Of a stretch of DNA of 57,428 nt, positions 41,785-50,538 are shown piece after piece (positions within the stretch are counted from its first letter, which is position 1; each line of letters begins with the position of its first letter). A model generated the notes under the pieces. It ran no database searches. It worked only from the letters and a program-made list of their open reading frames with translations, and was not told where the DNA came from. The translations under genes and the position numbers were made by a program. The stretch is from Rectinema subterraneum (lineage in GTDB: Bacteria > Spirochaetota > Spirochaetia > Treponematales > Rectinemataceae). The DNA lies in assembly GCA_009768935.1 (NCBI GenBank), contig WESA01000011.1, positions 1 through 57,428 of the forward strand. The letters are read 5' to 3'.

Positions 41785-44325
41785 ATGAGAATAGTTTCTC
41801 ATACCATTAAGCCGGCGTTGAAAGGCCGCCTTGCCAGGCTCGATACCCTGGCGCGGAACCTGTGGCTCTCGTGGAATTTCGACGCGGTTTCGCTGTTTAT
41901 CCGGATCGATAATGATCTATGGCTGGCAGCGGGCCAGAATCCTGTGAAAATGCTGGGCATGCTCAGCCAGGAAAAAATCGATGAACTGGCCGCGGATCAG
42001 TCTTTCTTGTCGGATCTGGACGAGGTGTATGCGCGCTTTCAGCGTTATCTGAAGAGCAAGCCGTGGTATCGCGGCCCAAGCGACAGTATCATTGCGTATT
42101 TTTCGATGGAATATGGACTTGATGTTTCTCTGCCGACATATTCCGGCGGACTTGGGGTGCTCTCCGGCGACCATATGAAAACTGTGAGCGACCTGGGCCT
42201 GCCGCTTGTGGGTGTCGGGCTCTTGTACCGGCAGGGTTATTTCAAGCAGTACCTCAATGCTGATGGCTATCAGCAGGAAACCTATCCGGAAAACGACTGG
42301 TACAACATGCCTGTCGAGCGCTGTGTCGACCAGAGCGGTGCACCGATCCTCATCACTGTGGATATGGCTGGGCGGAGTATCAGCGCAGGTATCTGGCGTG
42401 TCGATATCGGGCGCGCTCAGCTGTATCTACTCGATACGAATATTCCGGAAAACCAGCCTGAAGACCGCACCATCACCGCGACGCTCTATGGCGGCGACAA
42501 AGAAATGCGCATCAAGCAGGAAATTTTGCTCGGAATCGGCGGTATTCGAGCCCTGAAGGCTCTTGGCATCAAGGTCGCTGCGACCCACATGAATGAAGGG
42601 CATTCCGCCTTTCTCGCGCTGGAGCGCATTCGTTCTTTAATGGAAGAATTTCATCTCGATTTTCACTCAGCAATGCAGGCGTTTATCCCTACCAATATTT
42701 TCACGACCCATACGCCGGTGCCCGCGGGCAATGAGCGCTTTGGCATCGATCTGATGGACAAGTATTTCCGCGCTTTTGTGTCGGGCTTGGGGCTGGATTG
42801 GAACGAATTTTTGAGCCTCGGGCGCGAAAATCCGTTCGACAACCAGGAAAGCTTCTGCATGACGGTGTTTGCGCTGCACCTTTCCGCCAAATCGAACGGG
42901 GTTTCGAAGCTGCATGGCGAAGTTTCGCGCAAGATGTGGCAGGGCTTGTGGCCCGAGCTCGAGCTCAAGGAGATTCCGATCGGGCATGTGACGAACGGCG
43001 TCTATCCGCGCACATGGATAAGCCACGACATGTTGAGCCTCCTCGATCGGTTCCTGGGGCCGAAGTTCTATTTCGAGCCGGATAATCCGGAAGTGTGGGC
43101 ATCTGTCGATCGCATCTCCGATGAAGAGCTCTGGCGCACCCACGAACGAAGGCGCGAGCGCCTTGTCGCTACCTGCCGGCAAAAGCTTGCCGCTTCGTAT
43201 GTGCGGCTTGGCATGCCTGACGGTGAAGTACTCCGTTCAAGCGATGTGCTTTCCCCATATGCGCTTACACTTAGCTTTGCGCGCCGGTTCGCGACCTACA
43301 AGCGCGGCACGCTTCTTCTCGAGGATCCGGACAGGCTCATTAAACTATTATCTAACAAAGATATGCCGCTTCAGCTGGTGATCGCGGGGAAAGCGCATCC
43401 GCACGATCAATCGGGGAAAGACCTCATTCGCGAGCTCGTGCATTTTTCGAGGCGGGAAGATGTGTTTGGCAGGATTGTCTTCATTGAGGATTATGACATG
43501 GCGATGGGCCGCTACATGACAAGCGGTTCCGATGTCTGGCTCAATACACCGCGCAGGCCGCTCGAAGCATCGGGTACTTCAGGCATGAAGGCGGGCATGA
43601 ACGGAGTGCTCAATTGTTCAGTGCTCGACGGCTGGTGGGCGGAGGCATACACGCCCGACATCGGCTGGGCAATCGGTTCGGGCGAAGAATATCAGGATCA
43701 GGACTTGCAGGACAAAATCGAAGCCCAAGACTTGTACGACCTTCTGGAGCATGAAATTCTGCCTCTCTTTTACAGCCGGGGCCGCGATAATACACCGCGC
43801 GCGTGGGTTGCGAAAATGCGCGCTTCGATGAAAGCAATCGGAAGCCAGTTCGCCACGCATCGCATGCTCAAGGAATATTACTCGCAGTACTACGAAGCGG
43901 CGCTCAACGAGAGCCGTGCGCTCGAGGCTGATGGGTACAAGGCGAGCGTTTCTCTTGCGGCGTATATCGACAAGGTGCGACGTGCGTGGCAGCGCGTGCG
44001 GATTGTCGAATTCAAGGACGATGGCGCGCCTGTGGTCAGCAGGGGAACGACTATCACCGTGAGCGTGCTTGTCGATCTTGCAGGCCTTTCGCCCGATGAT
44101 GTGGCAGTGGAATGCTACAAGGGCAGGTTGTCTTCCAAAGGGGAAATTCTGGATGGCGCGCGCCTGCCGATGACACTTGTCGGTCCCGAAGGCCACTATT
44201 TCAGATACCAATGTGCCATGCATGGAGAAATAACTGGCCAGATCGGGCATTCGGTGCGAGTCCTGCCCAGTCATCCAGCACTCGACGGCAGGTTTATCCC
44301 CGGGCTGGTGCGCTGGGCGCAGTGA
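41785..44325 (+). CDS. glgP: Alpha-glucan (glycogen/maltodextrin) phosphorylase
   Basis: 846 residues. It releases glucose 1-phosphate from alpha-1,4-glucans with phosphate and PLP. The N-terminal DUF3417-type start (LKGRLARLDTLARNLWLSWN) marks the GlgP group found in Thermotoga, spirochaetes and archaea. Then come IAYFSMEYGLDVSLPTYSGG, LGVLSGDHMKTVSDLGLPLV, THMNEGHSAFLALERIR, FTTHTPVPAGNERF, ATYKRGTLL and the PLP-lysine segment EASGTSGMKAGMNGVLN. A C-terminal beta domain of about 100 residues follows. AGAGGTG precedes the ATG by 8 bases. It starts 41 bases after the helicase-like gene. Confidence 0.95.
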   Translation: MRIVSHTIKPALKGRLARLDTLARNLWLSWNFDAVSLFIRIDNDLWLAAGQNPVKMLGMLSQEKIDELAADQSFLSDLDEVYARFQRYLKSKPWYRGPSDSIIAYFSMEYGLDVSLPTYSGGLGVLSGDHMKTVSDLGLPLVGVGLLYRQGYFKQYLNADGYQQETYPENDWYNMPVERCVDQSGAPILITVDMAGRSISAGIWRVDIGRAQLYLLDTNIPENQPEDRTITATLYGGDKEMRIKQEILLGIGGIRALKALGIKVAATHMNEGHSAFLALERIRSLMEEFHLDFHSAMQAFIPTNIFTTHTPVPAGNERFGIDLMDKYFRAFVSGLGLDWNEFLSLGRENPFDNQESFCMTVFALHLSAKSNGVSKLHGEVSRKMWQGLWPELELKEIPIGHVTNGVYPRTWISHDMLSLLDRFLGPKFYFEPDNPEVWASVDRISDEELWRTHERRRERLVATCRQKLAASYVRLGMPDGEVLRSSDVLSPYALTLSFARRFATYKRGTLLLEDPDRLIKLLSNKDMPLQLVIAGKAHPHDQSGKDLIRELVHFSRREDVFGRIVFIEDYDMAMGRYMTSGSDVWLNTPRRPLEASGTSGMKAGMNGVLNCSVLDGWWAEAYTPDIGWAIGSGEEYQDQDLQDKIEAQDLYDLLEHEILPLFYSRGRDNTPRAWVAKMRASMKAIGSQFATHRMLKEYYSQYYEAALNESRALEADGYKASVSLAAYIDKVRRAWQRVRIVEFKDDGAPVVSRGTTITVSVLVDLAGLSPDDVAVECYKGRLSSKGEILDGARLPMTLVGPEGHYFRYQCAMHGEITGQIGHSVRVLPSHPALDGRFIPGLVRWAQ

Positions 44326-44409
44326 GCTCGATTTGAGGCTGGAGCTGGGCGCTGACAGAAAACACAAGCACATGCGCTCCGTCCGCGATGTGAATAACAG
44401 GAAAAGGCT

Positions 44410-45837
44410 ATGGAACAGTATGATGTAGCGATAATAGGAGCGGGCGTCTGCGGCGCGAATATAGCCCGCAAGCTCTCGCAGTATGAGCTCGATGTCGCGC
44501 TGCTTGAAAAGGAAATCGATGTATCCCTTGGTACCTCGAAAGCGAACTCGGGCATCGTGCATGGCGGATTTCATGATCATATCAGCACATTAAAGGCACG
44601 CCTCGAGCTGCAGGGCGCCCTCATGTTTGACCGCCTGCATGAGGAGCTCGATTTCCCCTTCGAGCGGTGTGGCATTCTGGTCGCTGCGTTGCACGAAGAC
44701 GAGATGCGGGCGATCGAGCAGCTGTATCTTCAGGGCGTCGAGAACGGGGTTATCGGCATCGAGATGTGTTCGCGCGAGCGCATGCTCGAGCTGGAGCCCA
44801 AGCTCAACCCCGATGTGGTTGGCGGCTTGTATGCGCCTTCGGGAGGTATTCTCGAGCCGTATCGCTTTGTGTTTTCGCTCGTGGAATCAGCACGTAAAAA
44901 TGGCGTGCAAGTCAAAACCGAATTCGAGGTTGCCCAGGCCGAGCGCGATGGGGAATTCTGGCAGATCCAGTCCAAGGCTGGCGAGACGATCCGGGCGCGC
45001 TATGTGGTGAACTCGGCGGGCTTGCATGCCGACACTATTTCTGCAGCTTTCGGGGCGGAGCGCTTTACGATTGCCCCGCGCAAAGGCGAGTACTACCTCC
45101 TCGACCGGACCACAAAGGCCAAACCTTCGCGCGTCATTTTCCCCGTCCCCACCGAAGTCTCCAAAGGCATACTAGTCATCCCCACTGTGGAGGGCACCGT
45201 CCTCATCGGTCCTACCGCTTCGCCTGCACAGGACAAAGAAGACTTTGCCACCACCCGCGACCAGCTCGAACATATCTTGCATTCCGCCCGCATGATGGTG
45301 CCGTCGATATCCGAAAACGACGTTATCACGAGCTTTGCCGGCTTGCGCGCTTCGTATGGAAATGATTTCTATATCGCGAATTCCGAAAAAGCGCCAGCCT
45401 TTGTGCAGGTCGCGGGCATACAGTCACCGGGCCTGACCGCGAGTCCCGCAATCGGCGAGTACGTCAAGGACCTGCTGAAAAAAGCCGGGCTTCGCCTTGT
45501 CGAAAAGCCCAGCTGGGACCCCTATGTCCACAAAGTTCCCCGCGCGCGCGATGCCGACCCCTACACCCTCGACACCCTCGTCGCCCAGGACCCGGCGTAC
45601 GGCGACATCGTCTGCCGCTGCGAGCGCGTCAGCGAAGCTGAAATTGTCAAGGCGATCCGCGCCGGCCATACGACGCTCGATGGGATCAAGTACTACACGC
45701 GCGCGCAGATGGGCCGCTGCCAGGGTGGATTCTGCACATACAAAATCATTCGGATACTCATGCGCGAAACAGGCATGAGCTGGGATCAGATCACCAAGCA
45801 CGGCGGCAATTCCGCCATACTCAAGGGTAGTCTATGA
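44410..45837 (+). CDS. GlpA-like FAD-dependent dehydrogenase with C-terminal BFD-type iron-sulfur domain
   Basis: 475 residues. The N-terminal FAD fold (YDVAIIGAGVCGANIARKLS) continues as a DAO/GlpA domain (SKANSGIVHGGFHDHISTLK, NSAGLHADTISAAFGAE). Residues about 395-455 form a BFD-like [2Fe-2S] domain with four cysteines: DIVCRCERVSEAEIVKAI and MGRCQGGFC. It is the first of three coupled genes (GlpA-like, NAD/FAD oxidoreductase, DUF1667) seen in many anaerobes, which probably oxidise glycerol 3-phosphate or a related hydroxyacid and hand electrons onward; substrate assignment is inferred. AGGAAAAGG precedes the ATG. Its last four bases overlap the next gene. Confidence 0.88.
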   Translation: MEQYDVAIIGAGVCGANIARKLSQYELDVALLEKEIDVSLGTSKANSGIVHGGFHDHISTLKARLELQGALMFDRLHEELDFPFERCGILVAALHEDEMRAIEQLYLQGVENGVIGIEMCSRERMLELEPKLNPDVVGGLYAPSGGILEPYRFVFSLVESARKNGVQVKTEFEVAQAERDGEFWQIQSKAGETIRARYVVNSAGLHADTISAAFGAERFTIAPRKGEYYLLDRTTKAKPSRVIFPVPTEVSKGILVIPTVEGTVLIGPTASPAQDKEDFATTRDQLEHILHSARMMVPSISENDVITSFAGLRASYGNDFYIANSEKAPAFVQVAGIQSPGLTASPAIGEYVKDLLKKAGLRLVEKPSWDPYVHKVPRARDADPYTLDTLVAQDPAYGDIVCRCERVSEAEIVKAIRAGHTTLDGIKYYTRAQMGRCQGGFCTYKIIRILMRETGMSWDQITKHGGNSAILKGSL

Positions 45838-47084
45838 AACAGCTTACATTTGATGCTGTGGTGGTTGGAGGCGGCGCGGCGGGCATGTCCGCGGCGCTTG
45901 AGCTCGATGCGCGCGGGCATTCGGTGCTTATTCTCGAGCGCGAAGACACGCTCGGCGGCATTCTCATGCAGTGCATCCACAATGGATTCGGGCTCATCGA
46001 ATTCAACGAAGAGCTCACAGGCCCCGAGTTCGCCCAGCGCTTTGAAGAAAAAGTGAGCGCGCGCAATATCCAGGCCTCGCTTCGTACCACAGTCCTCGAC
46101 ATCCGCGAAGAAGAAGGCCGCAGAGTCGTGTACGCCGTCTCGCCCTCTCAGGGCATGATGCGCATCGAGGCGCGCGCGGTCGTTCTTGCGATGGGCTGTC
46201 GCGAGCGCAACCGCGGCAATATCCGCATACCAGGGACAAGGCCCGCAGGCATCTACACGGCGGGGCTCGCTCAGCGCCTTGTCAATATCGAAGGCTACAT
46301 CCCCGGCAAGGATGTCGTGATAATCGGCTCAGGCGATATCGGGCTCATTATGGCAAGGCGAATGACCTGGTCGGGCTGCAAAGTCCACGCGGTCATCGAA
46401 ATTCTGCCCTATCCGAGCGGGCTGACGCGTAATATTGTGCAGTGCCTCAATGATTTTGGAATTCCGCTGTATCTGTCGCACCTTGTAACCGATATCTACG
46501 GGAAGGACCGTGTCGAGGGCATTGAAGTGACGCCGATTGAGAGCGGAGCGCTTATGCACGAAAAGGCCTTCAAAATTGCCTGCGATACGGTGCTTTTGTC
46601 GGTTGGCCTCGTGCCGGAAAACGAGCTGTCGCGCAATGCGGGCATCGAGATCCAGCCCACGACGAACGGGCCGTGGGTCGATTCGATGCTCATGACGAGC
46701 TTGCCGGGAGTATTTGCCTGCGGCAATGTGCTCCATGTGCACGATCTTGTCGACTATGTGGTCGAGGAGGCGCGGCGCGCGGGCGCGAACGCGGCGGCCT
46801 GGCTTTCCGGTTACCGGCCTTCGCGCGAGATTCGCATCAAAACAGGCTCGAATATTCGCTATGTGCTGCCTGCGCGCCTCAATCCCGAGCGCGAGAACCG
46901 GCTCTATATGCGGAGCCTTGTGGTCAAAAACGATGCGCGGCTCGAAGTGCGCCTCGACGGCAATGTGGTGCGCTCGCGAAAACTCGCCCATGTCCAGCCT
47001 TCCGAAATGCTGAGCTTGACGCTGGGGCCAGAGGATGTGGCTGCGGCCGGGCGCGATTCGGTGGTGGAGATAGCACTAGTTTAA
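45834..47084 (+). CDS. NAD(P)/FAD-dependent oxidoreductase partner of the GlpA-like protein
   Basis: 416 residues. FAD-binding FDAVVVGGGAAGMSAALELD, followed by TLGGILMQCIHNGFG. NAD-binding KDVVIIGSGDIGLIMARRMT. The late FAD element is SLPGVFACGNVLHVHDLVDY, then VVEEARRAGANAAAW. This is a pyridine-nucleotide flavoprotein of the sarcosine-oxidase-alpha/thioredoxin-reductase-like type, without a CxxC redox pair. The start overlaps the GlpA-like stop (ATGA). It probably couples the GlpA-like flavin to NAD(P). Confidence 0.87.
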   Translation: MKQLTFDAVVVGGGAAGMSAALELDARGHSVLILEREDTLGGILMQCIHNGFGLIEFNEELTGPEFAQRFEEKVSARNIQASLRTTVLDIREEEGRRVVYAVSPSQGMMRIEARAVVLAMGCRERNRGNIRIPGTRPAGIYTAGLAQRLVNIEGYIPGKDVVIIGSGDIGLIMARRMTWSGCKVHAVIEILPYPSGLTRNIVQCLNDFGIPLYLSHLVTDIYGKDRVEGIEVTPIESGALMHEKAFKIACDTVLLSVGLVPENELSRNAGIEIQPTTNGPWVDSMLMTSLPGVFACGNVLHVHDLVDYVVEEARRAGANAAAWLSGYRPSREIRIKTGSNIRYVLPARLNPERENRLYMRSLVVKNDARLEVRLDGNVVRSRKLAHVQPSEMLSLTLGPEDVAAAGRDSVVEIALV

Positions 47085-47166
47085 AAACGAAGGTCAAGGG
47101 AGAGGGCGCTGGGGTAGTCCTCCGATAGTGCTCCCAACCTTGTGCCAACTTGAGAGGTTCTGGAAT

Positions 47167-47553
47167 ATGCAGGAATTGATTTGCATCACCTGTCCGATGG
47201 GCTGCCATCTTTCAGTCGACACTGACGCACAGGGCGAAATGAAGGTGACCGGCAACCGCTGTGTCCGAGGCGAACAGTATGCGCGCGAGGAAATATTCAA
47301 TCCCAGGCGCGTGGTTACTTTTACGTGCACAGCAGTGCTGCCAGACGGAAGTCTGCCTGGGCCGAGCTCAAATCTGCCGCGGCGCGTTCCCGTGCGGACC
47401 ACTGCTGCCTTCCCGAAAGAGAGGATTCCCGAACTGCTCGATGTGCTCAGGGGGATCACCGTACGCCTGCCTGTCGCGCGCGGCTCGGTGGTTCTCGAGC
47501 GCGCTCTTGGCATGGAGGTAAATGTGGTGGTCTCGCGGAGCATTGGCGCATGA
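47167..47553 (+). CDS. DUF1667 iron-sulfur-type small protein
   Basis: 128 residues from ATG 47167 (MQELICITCPMGCHLSVDTD). The cysteine set CxxCPxGC followed by NRCVRGEQYAREEI resembles the [4Fe-4S] site at the N terminus of molybdopterin oxidoreductases, but no other part of those enzymes is present. DUF1667 proteins are the third member of the GlpA-like operon in many Firmicutes, Thermotogae and spirochaetes; a role in electron transfer or assembly of the complex is inferred. GAGAGG lies about 9 bases ahead. Confidence 0.88.
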   Translation: MQELICITCPMGCHLSVDTDAQGEMKVTGNRCVRGEQYAREEIFNPRRVVTFTCTAVLPDGSLPGPSSNLPRRVPVRTTAAFPKERIPELLDVLRGITVRLPVARGSVVLERALGMEVNVVVSRSIGA

Positions 47554-47582
47554 AAAAGCCGCCGGGCGGTCAGCCCGACGGC
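47553..47582 (-). terminator. Intrinsic terminator of hsp20
   Basis: GCCGCCGGGC (47558-47567) / GCCCGACGGC (47573-47582), one mismatch, a 5-base loop. On the minus strand it is followed by TTTTT (47557-47553). It lies 57 bases past the hsp20 stop and touches the convergent DUF1667 stop. Confidence 0.7.
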
Positions 47583-47639
47583 GCTGTCATTTAAAGTGAA
47601 TCGCGCTCTAGAGAACATGCGGCGCGGCCTTGATGGCGT

Positions 47640-48215
47640 TTACTCGCCTTCTTTGACGATTTCGATCTTGATGCCTTCGTTCGTGTCGACGACTTCTTTT
47701 GGTGGCACCGTGACTTTCAAAATTCCATTGCGGAACACCGCTTTTACTTTTTCTTGGTCGAATTTGTCGGCAGGCACATAATACTTCTGGCGGTCGATGT
47801 CTTTGAGTTTGAGCCGGCGCTTGAAGTAGCGGACTCCTTCCTCTGGCTGCTCCATCTCCATTTTGGCGGAGAATACCATGTAGTCGCCCTGGAACGAAAG
47901 GCTCATGTTCTTTTCGTCAAAGCCAGCCAGCGCAAATTCAAACACAAGGCTCTTGTCAGGGAGCATGTAGATATTCAGGGGCGGATACGAGTAGTTCGGG
48001 TAATAATCTACATTTTCGTCGCCATGCGCTTCGAACCATGCGCCTCCGCCCATCCCGTGGCAGCCCGGACCAGGCCTTGGTCCTTCGCAATTGTCTTCAG
48101 GGCCGGGGCCTTCGAACCCAGGCGCAAAATTCTTCATTTTTTCGCCAAAATCCTTGGCAGCCTCGAAAATGTCGTCGAAAATGGATCCGATATCCATGTA
48201 CGGACGCTTGTTCAT
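47640..48215 (-). CDS. Small heat-shock protein (Hsp20/alpha-crystallin family)
   Basis: 191 residues from ATG 48215 (MNKRPYMDIGSIFDDIFEAA), with GAGGAG 8 bases ahead; an 18-codon upstream extension in frame is less likely. N-terminal arm about 1-85, rich in Gly/Pro/Glu. Alpha-crystallin domain about 86-175 (IYMLPDKSLVFEFALAGFDE, MSLSFQGDYMVFSAKMEME, AVFRNGILKVTVPPKE). It ends with IKIEIVKEGE, which holds the I-x-I motif used for oligomer assembly. It holds unfolded proteins until DnaK acts. The long leader contains two stem-loops. Confidence 0.9.
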   Translation of the reverse strand: MNKRPYMDIGSIFDDIFEAAKDFGEKMKNFAPGFEGPGPEDNCEGPRPGPGCHGMGGGAWFEAHGDENVDYYPNYSYPPLNIYMLPDKSLVFEFALAGFDEKNMSLSFQGDYMVFSAKMEMEQPEEGVRYFKRRLKLKDIDRQKYYVPADKFDQEKVKAVFRNGILKVTVPPKEVVDTNEGIKIEIVKEGE

Positions 48216-48227
48216 ATGCTTCTCCTC

Positions 48228-48277
48228 GCGGAATTTTTTCCGCAGCCGCGGCGAAAGCCCGTCGGCCAAATTTCGCC
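48228..48277 (-). promoter_or_regulatory. Structured 5' leader of hsp20
   Basis: Two hairpins in the 92-base leader: GGCGAAA/TTTCGCC (48250-48256 with 48271-48277), and GCGGAA/TTCCGC (48228-48233 with 48238-48243, loop of four). The second ends directly before GAGGAG of the ribosome-binding site. This placement is suggestive of temperature-dependent translation, though the ribosome-binding site itself is not paired in this drawing. Confidence 0.4.
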
Positions 48278-48308
48278 CCCCATGCAGGCGGGCGGTATTA
48301 CTAACTCA

Positions 48309-48337
48309 AATATAGAAATAAGTCCGTTTGAAATCAA
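48309..48337 (-). promoter_or_regulatory. Candidate promoter of hsp20
   Basis: Minus strand TTGATT (48337-48332), a 17-base spacer and TATATT (48314-48309). The 302-base interval 48216-48517 holds this promoter, the hsp20 leader and the next terminator, and no gene. Confidence 0.5.
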
Positions 48338-48410
48338 GAGAAAATCAGAAAAGAGCGCATGGCGACCAAGAATCTGAAAAATGCTGGCTCATTTAAAATG
48401 AGGACAGCAT

Positions 48411-48444
48411 GAAAAAGGCTGCCCGGCACACACCAGGCAGCCTT
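48411..48444 (-). terminator. Intrinsic terminator of the 5'-nucleotidase gene
   Basis: Perfect 9-bp stem AAGGCTGCC (48415-48423) / GGCAGCCTT (48436-48444), followed on the minus strand by a T-run (48416-48412). It lies 74 bases after the stop at 48518. Confidence 0.8.
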
Positions 48445-48517
48445 ATATGAAAGAACTTTTAATGCGTTGTGGCTTTGGGCAAAGATTGAAAGCCCTGCCG
48501 GACGCATCGATAATCTC

Positions 48518-50359
48518 TCACTTCGACGGATACAGAAGCGGGTAATCGGTTTTTGTTCCAAGCTCAGCGAGATCGGAAGGCACTACTTCCCAGTTGCCGA
48601 TCGGCATGACCGTGACCGGCCCATCCTGTTTTTCGAACCACTTGAGCAGGAAATAGCGGAGGTCTTTGGTGGTAGCGCCATTGACCAGCTTCATGGTGCG
48701 GATGGTTTCCTTGTCGAGGCCAGCACCAAGTTCGAGATGCCCGCCGCCGCCGGAGCCACGGTACGAGTTGATCGCGACTGTGTAGGTTGCATCCGGATTG
48801 AACGCGCGACCATCGGACATGCAGGAGATGGAGATACGGTTCCCCGGAGGCTGGGTCACATCGACGACATAGTTGATGCCGGCAGCTGAATCGTAGTTGT
48901 AGTAGCGGGTAGCGGTCATCGGCATGTTCGTGCGGTTGTCGAATACCAGCTTGCCTTCTTTGTCTTTCTGGAAATTGATGAGGTGGTTGCCCTCATTTGG
49001 CATGGTATCGAACCAGTACTGGTACGAGTACTCGAGGAAGTCTTTTACCTGTTTGCCGGTGAGCGTCATGGTGTAAAGGAAGTTCTCGTAGACATACAGA
49101 TTGAACATGTCACGCACATAGAGCGTGCCGTCGGGGCTGGAAGGTATCTTCGAATCGGCCGAGAGCGGCGCGGCGAAGGAAATGTCCGCAGGCTTGAGCC
49201 CGAGGCTCGGATCATTGGAAAGATCGAGCTGAATACGATGGATCAGGTCTACAAACGCCGAATCGCCGAACATCGAGTCGCGGGTCGTGATCACGCCGTC
49301 CATTTTGCCAATCGGGCGATCGACCCACTTCTTGATTTCATCGAAACCAGGCTGGAATTTCGCCATAAAATCGGGATCGGGCTGGTACTTCGTCATGTCG
49401 ATAAGGCCGCCGCGCACGATCTTGTCCCAGCTCTGGGTCTGGTCGTTCCAGGTGAGGTTCATCTTCACTACCGCCACATTGCGGGCAGCGTTGAGCGGGC
49501 CATAGATAGGGACAACTTTGCCGTTTGGGTCTTTGACATCGATTTTCTTCTTGTTGACCGGATCCCATCCCTGGCCAGACCATCCCGCATGGTCATGTCC
49601 GACAAAAATGAGATCGAAACCGGGGACCATCTCGGCGACGAGCTGAGATGCGTTTTCGTTGTTCGGCGTGTCGCGGGTCACATTGCCATAGGTGTAGTCG
49701 ACACCGGAATGGAACAGGCCAATCAGCAGATCGGGATGCTCTTTTTCCTTGATGATGGGAACCCATTTCTTTGCACTCTGGACCATATCCTCGAATTCCA
49801 TGCCAGTCCAGAACTGCGGAGGCAGCCAGTCAGGGATTTTGGGGGTGATCATGCCGAGAATCGCGATCTTCACACCATTGCGCTCGATCACCGAATAGGG
49901 CTGGAAATAGGGCGTTCCATCAGGCTTGACCGCATTCGCGCATATAACAGGCGCTTGCAGCTCTTCATACATTTTGTCATAGACTGCGTGGCCTGCTTCG
50001 ATGTCGTGGTTGCCCACCCCTACTGCATCGTAGCCGAGGAAGTTGACAGCCTGCGACCAGATATGCGGACCGCTGGTTTTCTCGAAGTTATAGTAATACA
50101 CAGTGGGCTGACCCTGGAGCGAGTCGCCGTTTTCGAGGAGCACAACTTCGGTACCAGGAACGGAGCGCTCTTCCTTGATGAGGCTGGCTACCTGGGCAAG
50201 AGATGTAGCAGCTGGTTTGGCTGTGATGAAATTGTACGGATAGATTGAGCCATGGATATCTGATGTCTCAATGAACGTCAGATCTACGGTTTTGCTCTGT
50301 GCTGCCAGCGACATGGTCATCGCGAGCAATGCGCACAGTATGACGAAAAACCTTTTCAT
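48518..50359 (-). CDS. Exported 5'-nucleotidase / 2',3'-cyclic phosphodiesterase
   Basis: 613 residues from ATG 50359 (MKRFFVILCALLAMTMSLAA, a signal peptide), with AGGAGG 6 bases ahead. The metallophosphoesterase domain carries IETSDIHGSIYP, LENGDSLQGQ, VGVGNHDIEAGH, LLIGLFHSGVD and FVGHDHAGW; all five metal-site blocks are intact. The C-terminal 5_nucleotid_C domain (NRTNMPMTATRYYNYDSAAG, YTVAINSYRGSGGGGHLE) binds the nucleoside. It acts outside the inner membrane to free nucleosides and phosphate for uptake. Confidence 0.92.
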   Translation of the reverse strand: MKRFFVILCALLAMTMSLAAQSKTVDLTFIETSDIHGSIYPYNFITAKPAATSLAQVASLIKEERSVPGTEVVLLENGDSLQGQPTVYYYNFEKTSGPHIWSQAVNFLGYDAVGVGNHDIEAGHAVYDKMYEELQAPVICANAVKPDGTPYFQPYSVIERNGVKIAILGMITPKIPDWLPPQFWTGMEFEDMVQSAKKWVPIIKEKEHPDLLIGLFHSGVDYTYGNVTRDTPNNENASQLVAEMVPGFDLIFVGHDHAGWSGQGWDPVNKKKIDVKDPNGKVVPIYGPLNAARNVAVVKMNLTWNDQTQSWDKIVRGGLIDMTKYQPDPDFMAKFQPGFDEIKKWVDRPIGKMDGVITTRDSMFGDSAFVDLIHRIQLDLSNDPSLGLKPADISFAAPLSADSKIPSSPDGTLYVRDMFNLYVYENFLYTMTLTGKQVKDFLEYSYQYWFDTMPNEGNHLINFQKDKEGKLVFDNRTNMPMTATRYYNYDSAAGINYVVDVTQPPGNRISISCMSDGRAFNPDATYTVAINSYRGSGGGGHLELGAGLDKETIRTMKLVNGATTKDLRYFLLKWFEKQDGPVTVMPIGNWEVVPSDLAELGTKTDYPLLYPSK

Positions 50360-50466
50360 ACGACCTCCTTTTATGGAAATTTTGCAGCATATCAATGATA
50401 CGCCTGTTTCTCTCCGAGCGCAATATAAATTTTGCAGTTTGCAGGGGTTGCGGCGCAAGAATTGAT

Positions 50467-50495
50467 TTGTCTTATTGCAAATTCTCGCTTATAAT
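50467..50495 (+). promoter_or_regulatory. Promoter of the CsgG-like envelope protein gene
   Basis: TTGTCT (50467-50472), a 17-base spacer and a consensus TATAAT (50490-50495), 43 bases before the start. Two copies of AAATTTTGCAG (50377, 50427) lie upstream, 50 bp apart. Confidence 0.6.
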
Positions 50496-50538
50496 CGAAA
50501 TAACGTTGCTCAGGTCAAAATTGGTTTGGAGGCTTGCC

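Noticed and set aside
48983..50248. Open frame of 421 codons antisense to the 5'-nucleotidase
   Set aside because: The nucleotidase has all metal motifs and a signal peptide; the opposite frame is uninformative.
50377..50437. Two copies of AAATTTTGCAG 50 bp apart before the CsgG-like gene
   Set aside because: Short, AT-rich and non-palindromic, so likely chance; kept only as a note under the promoter.
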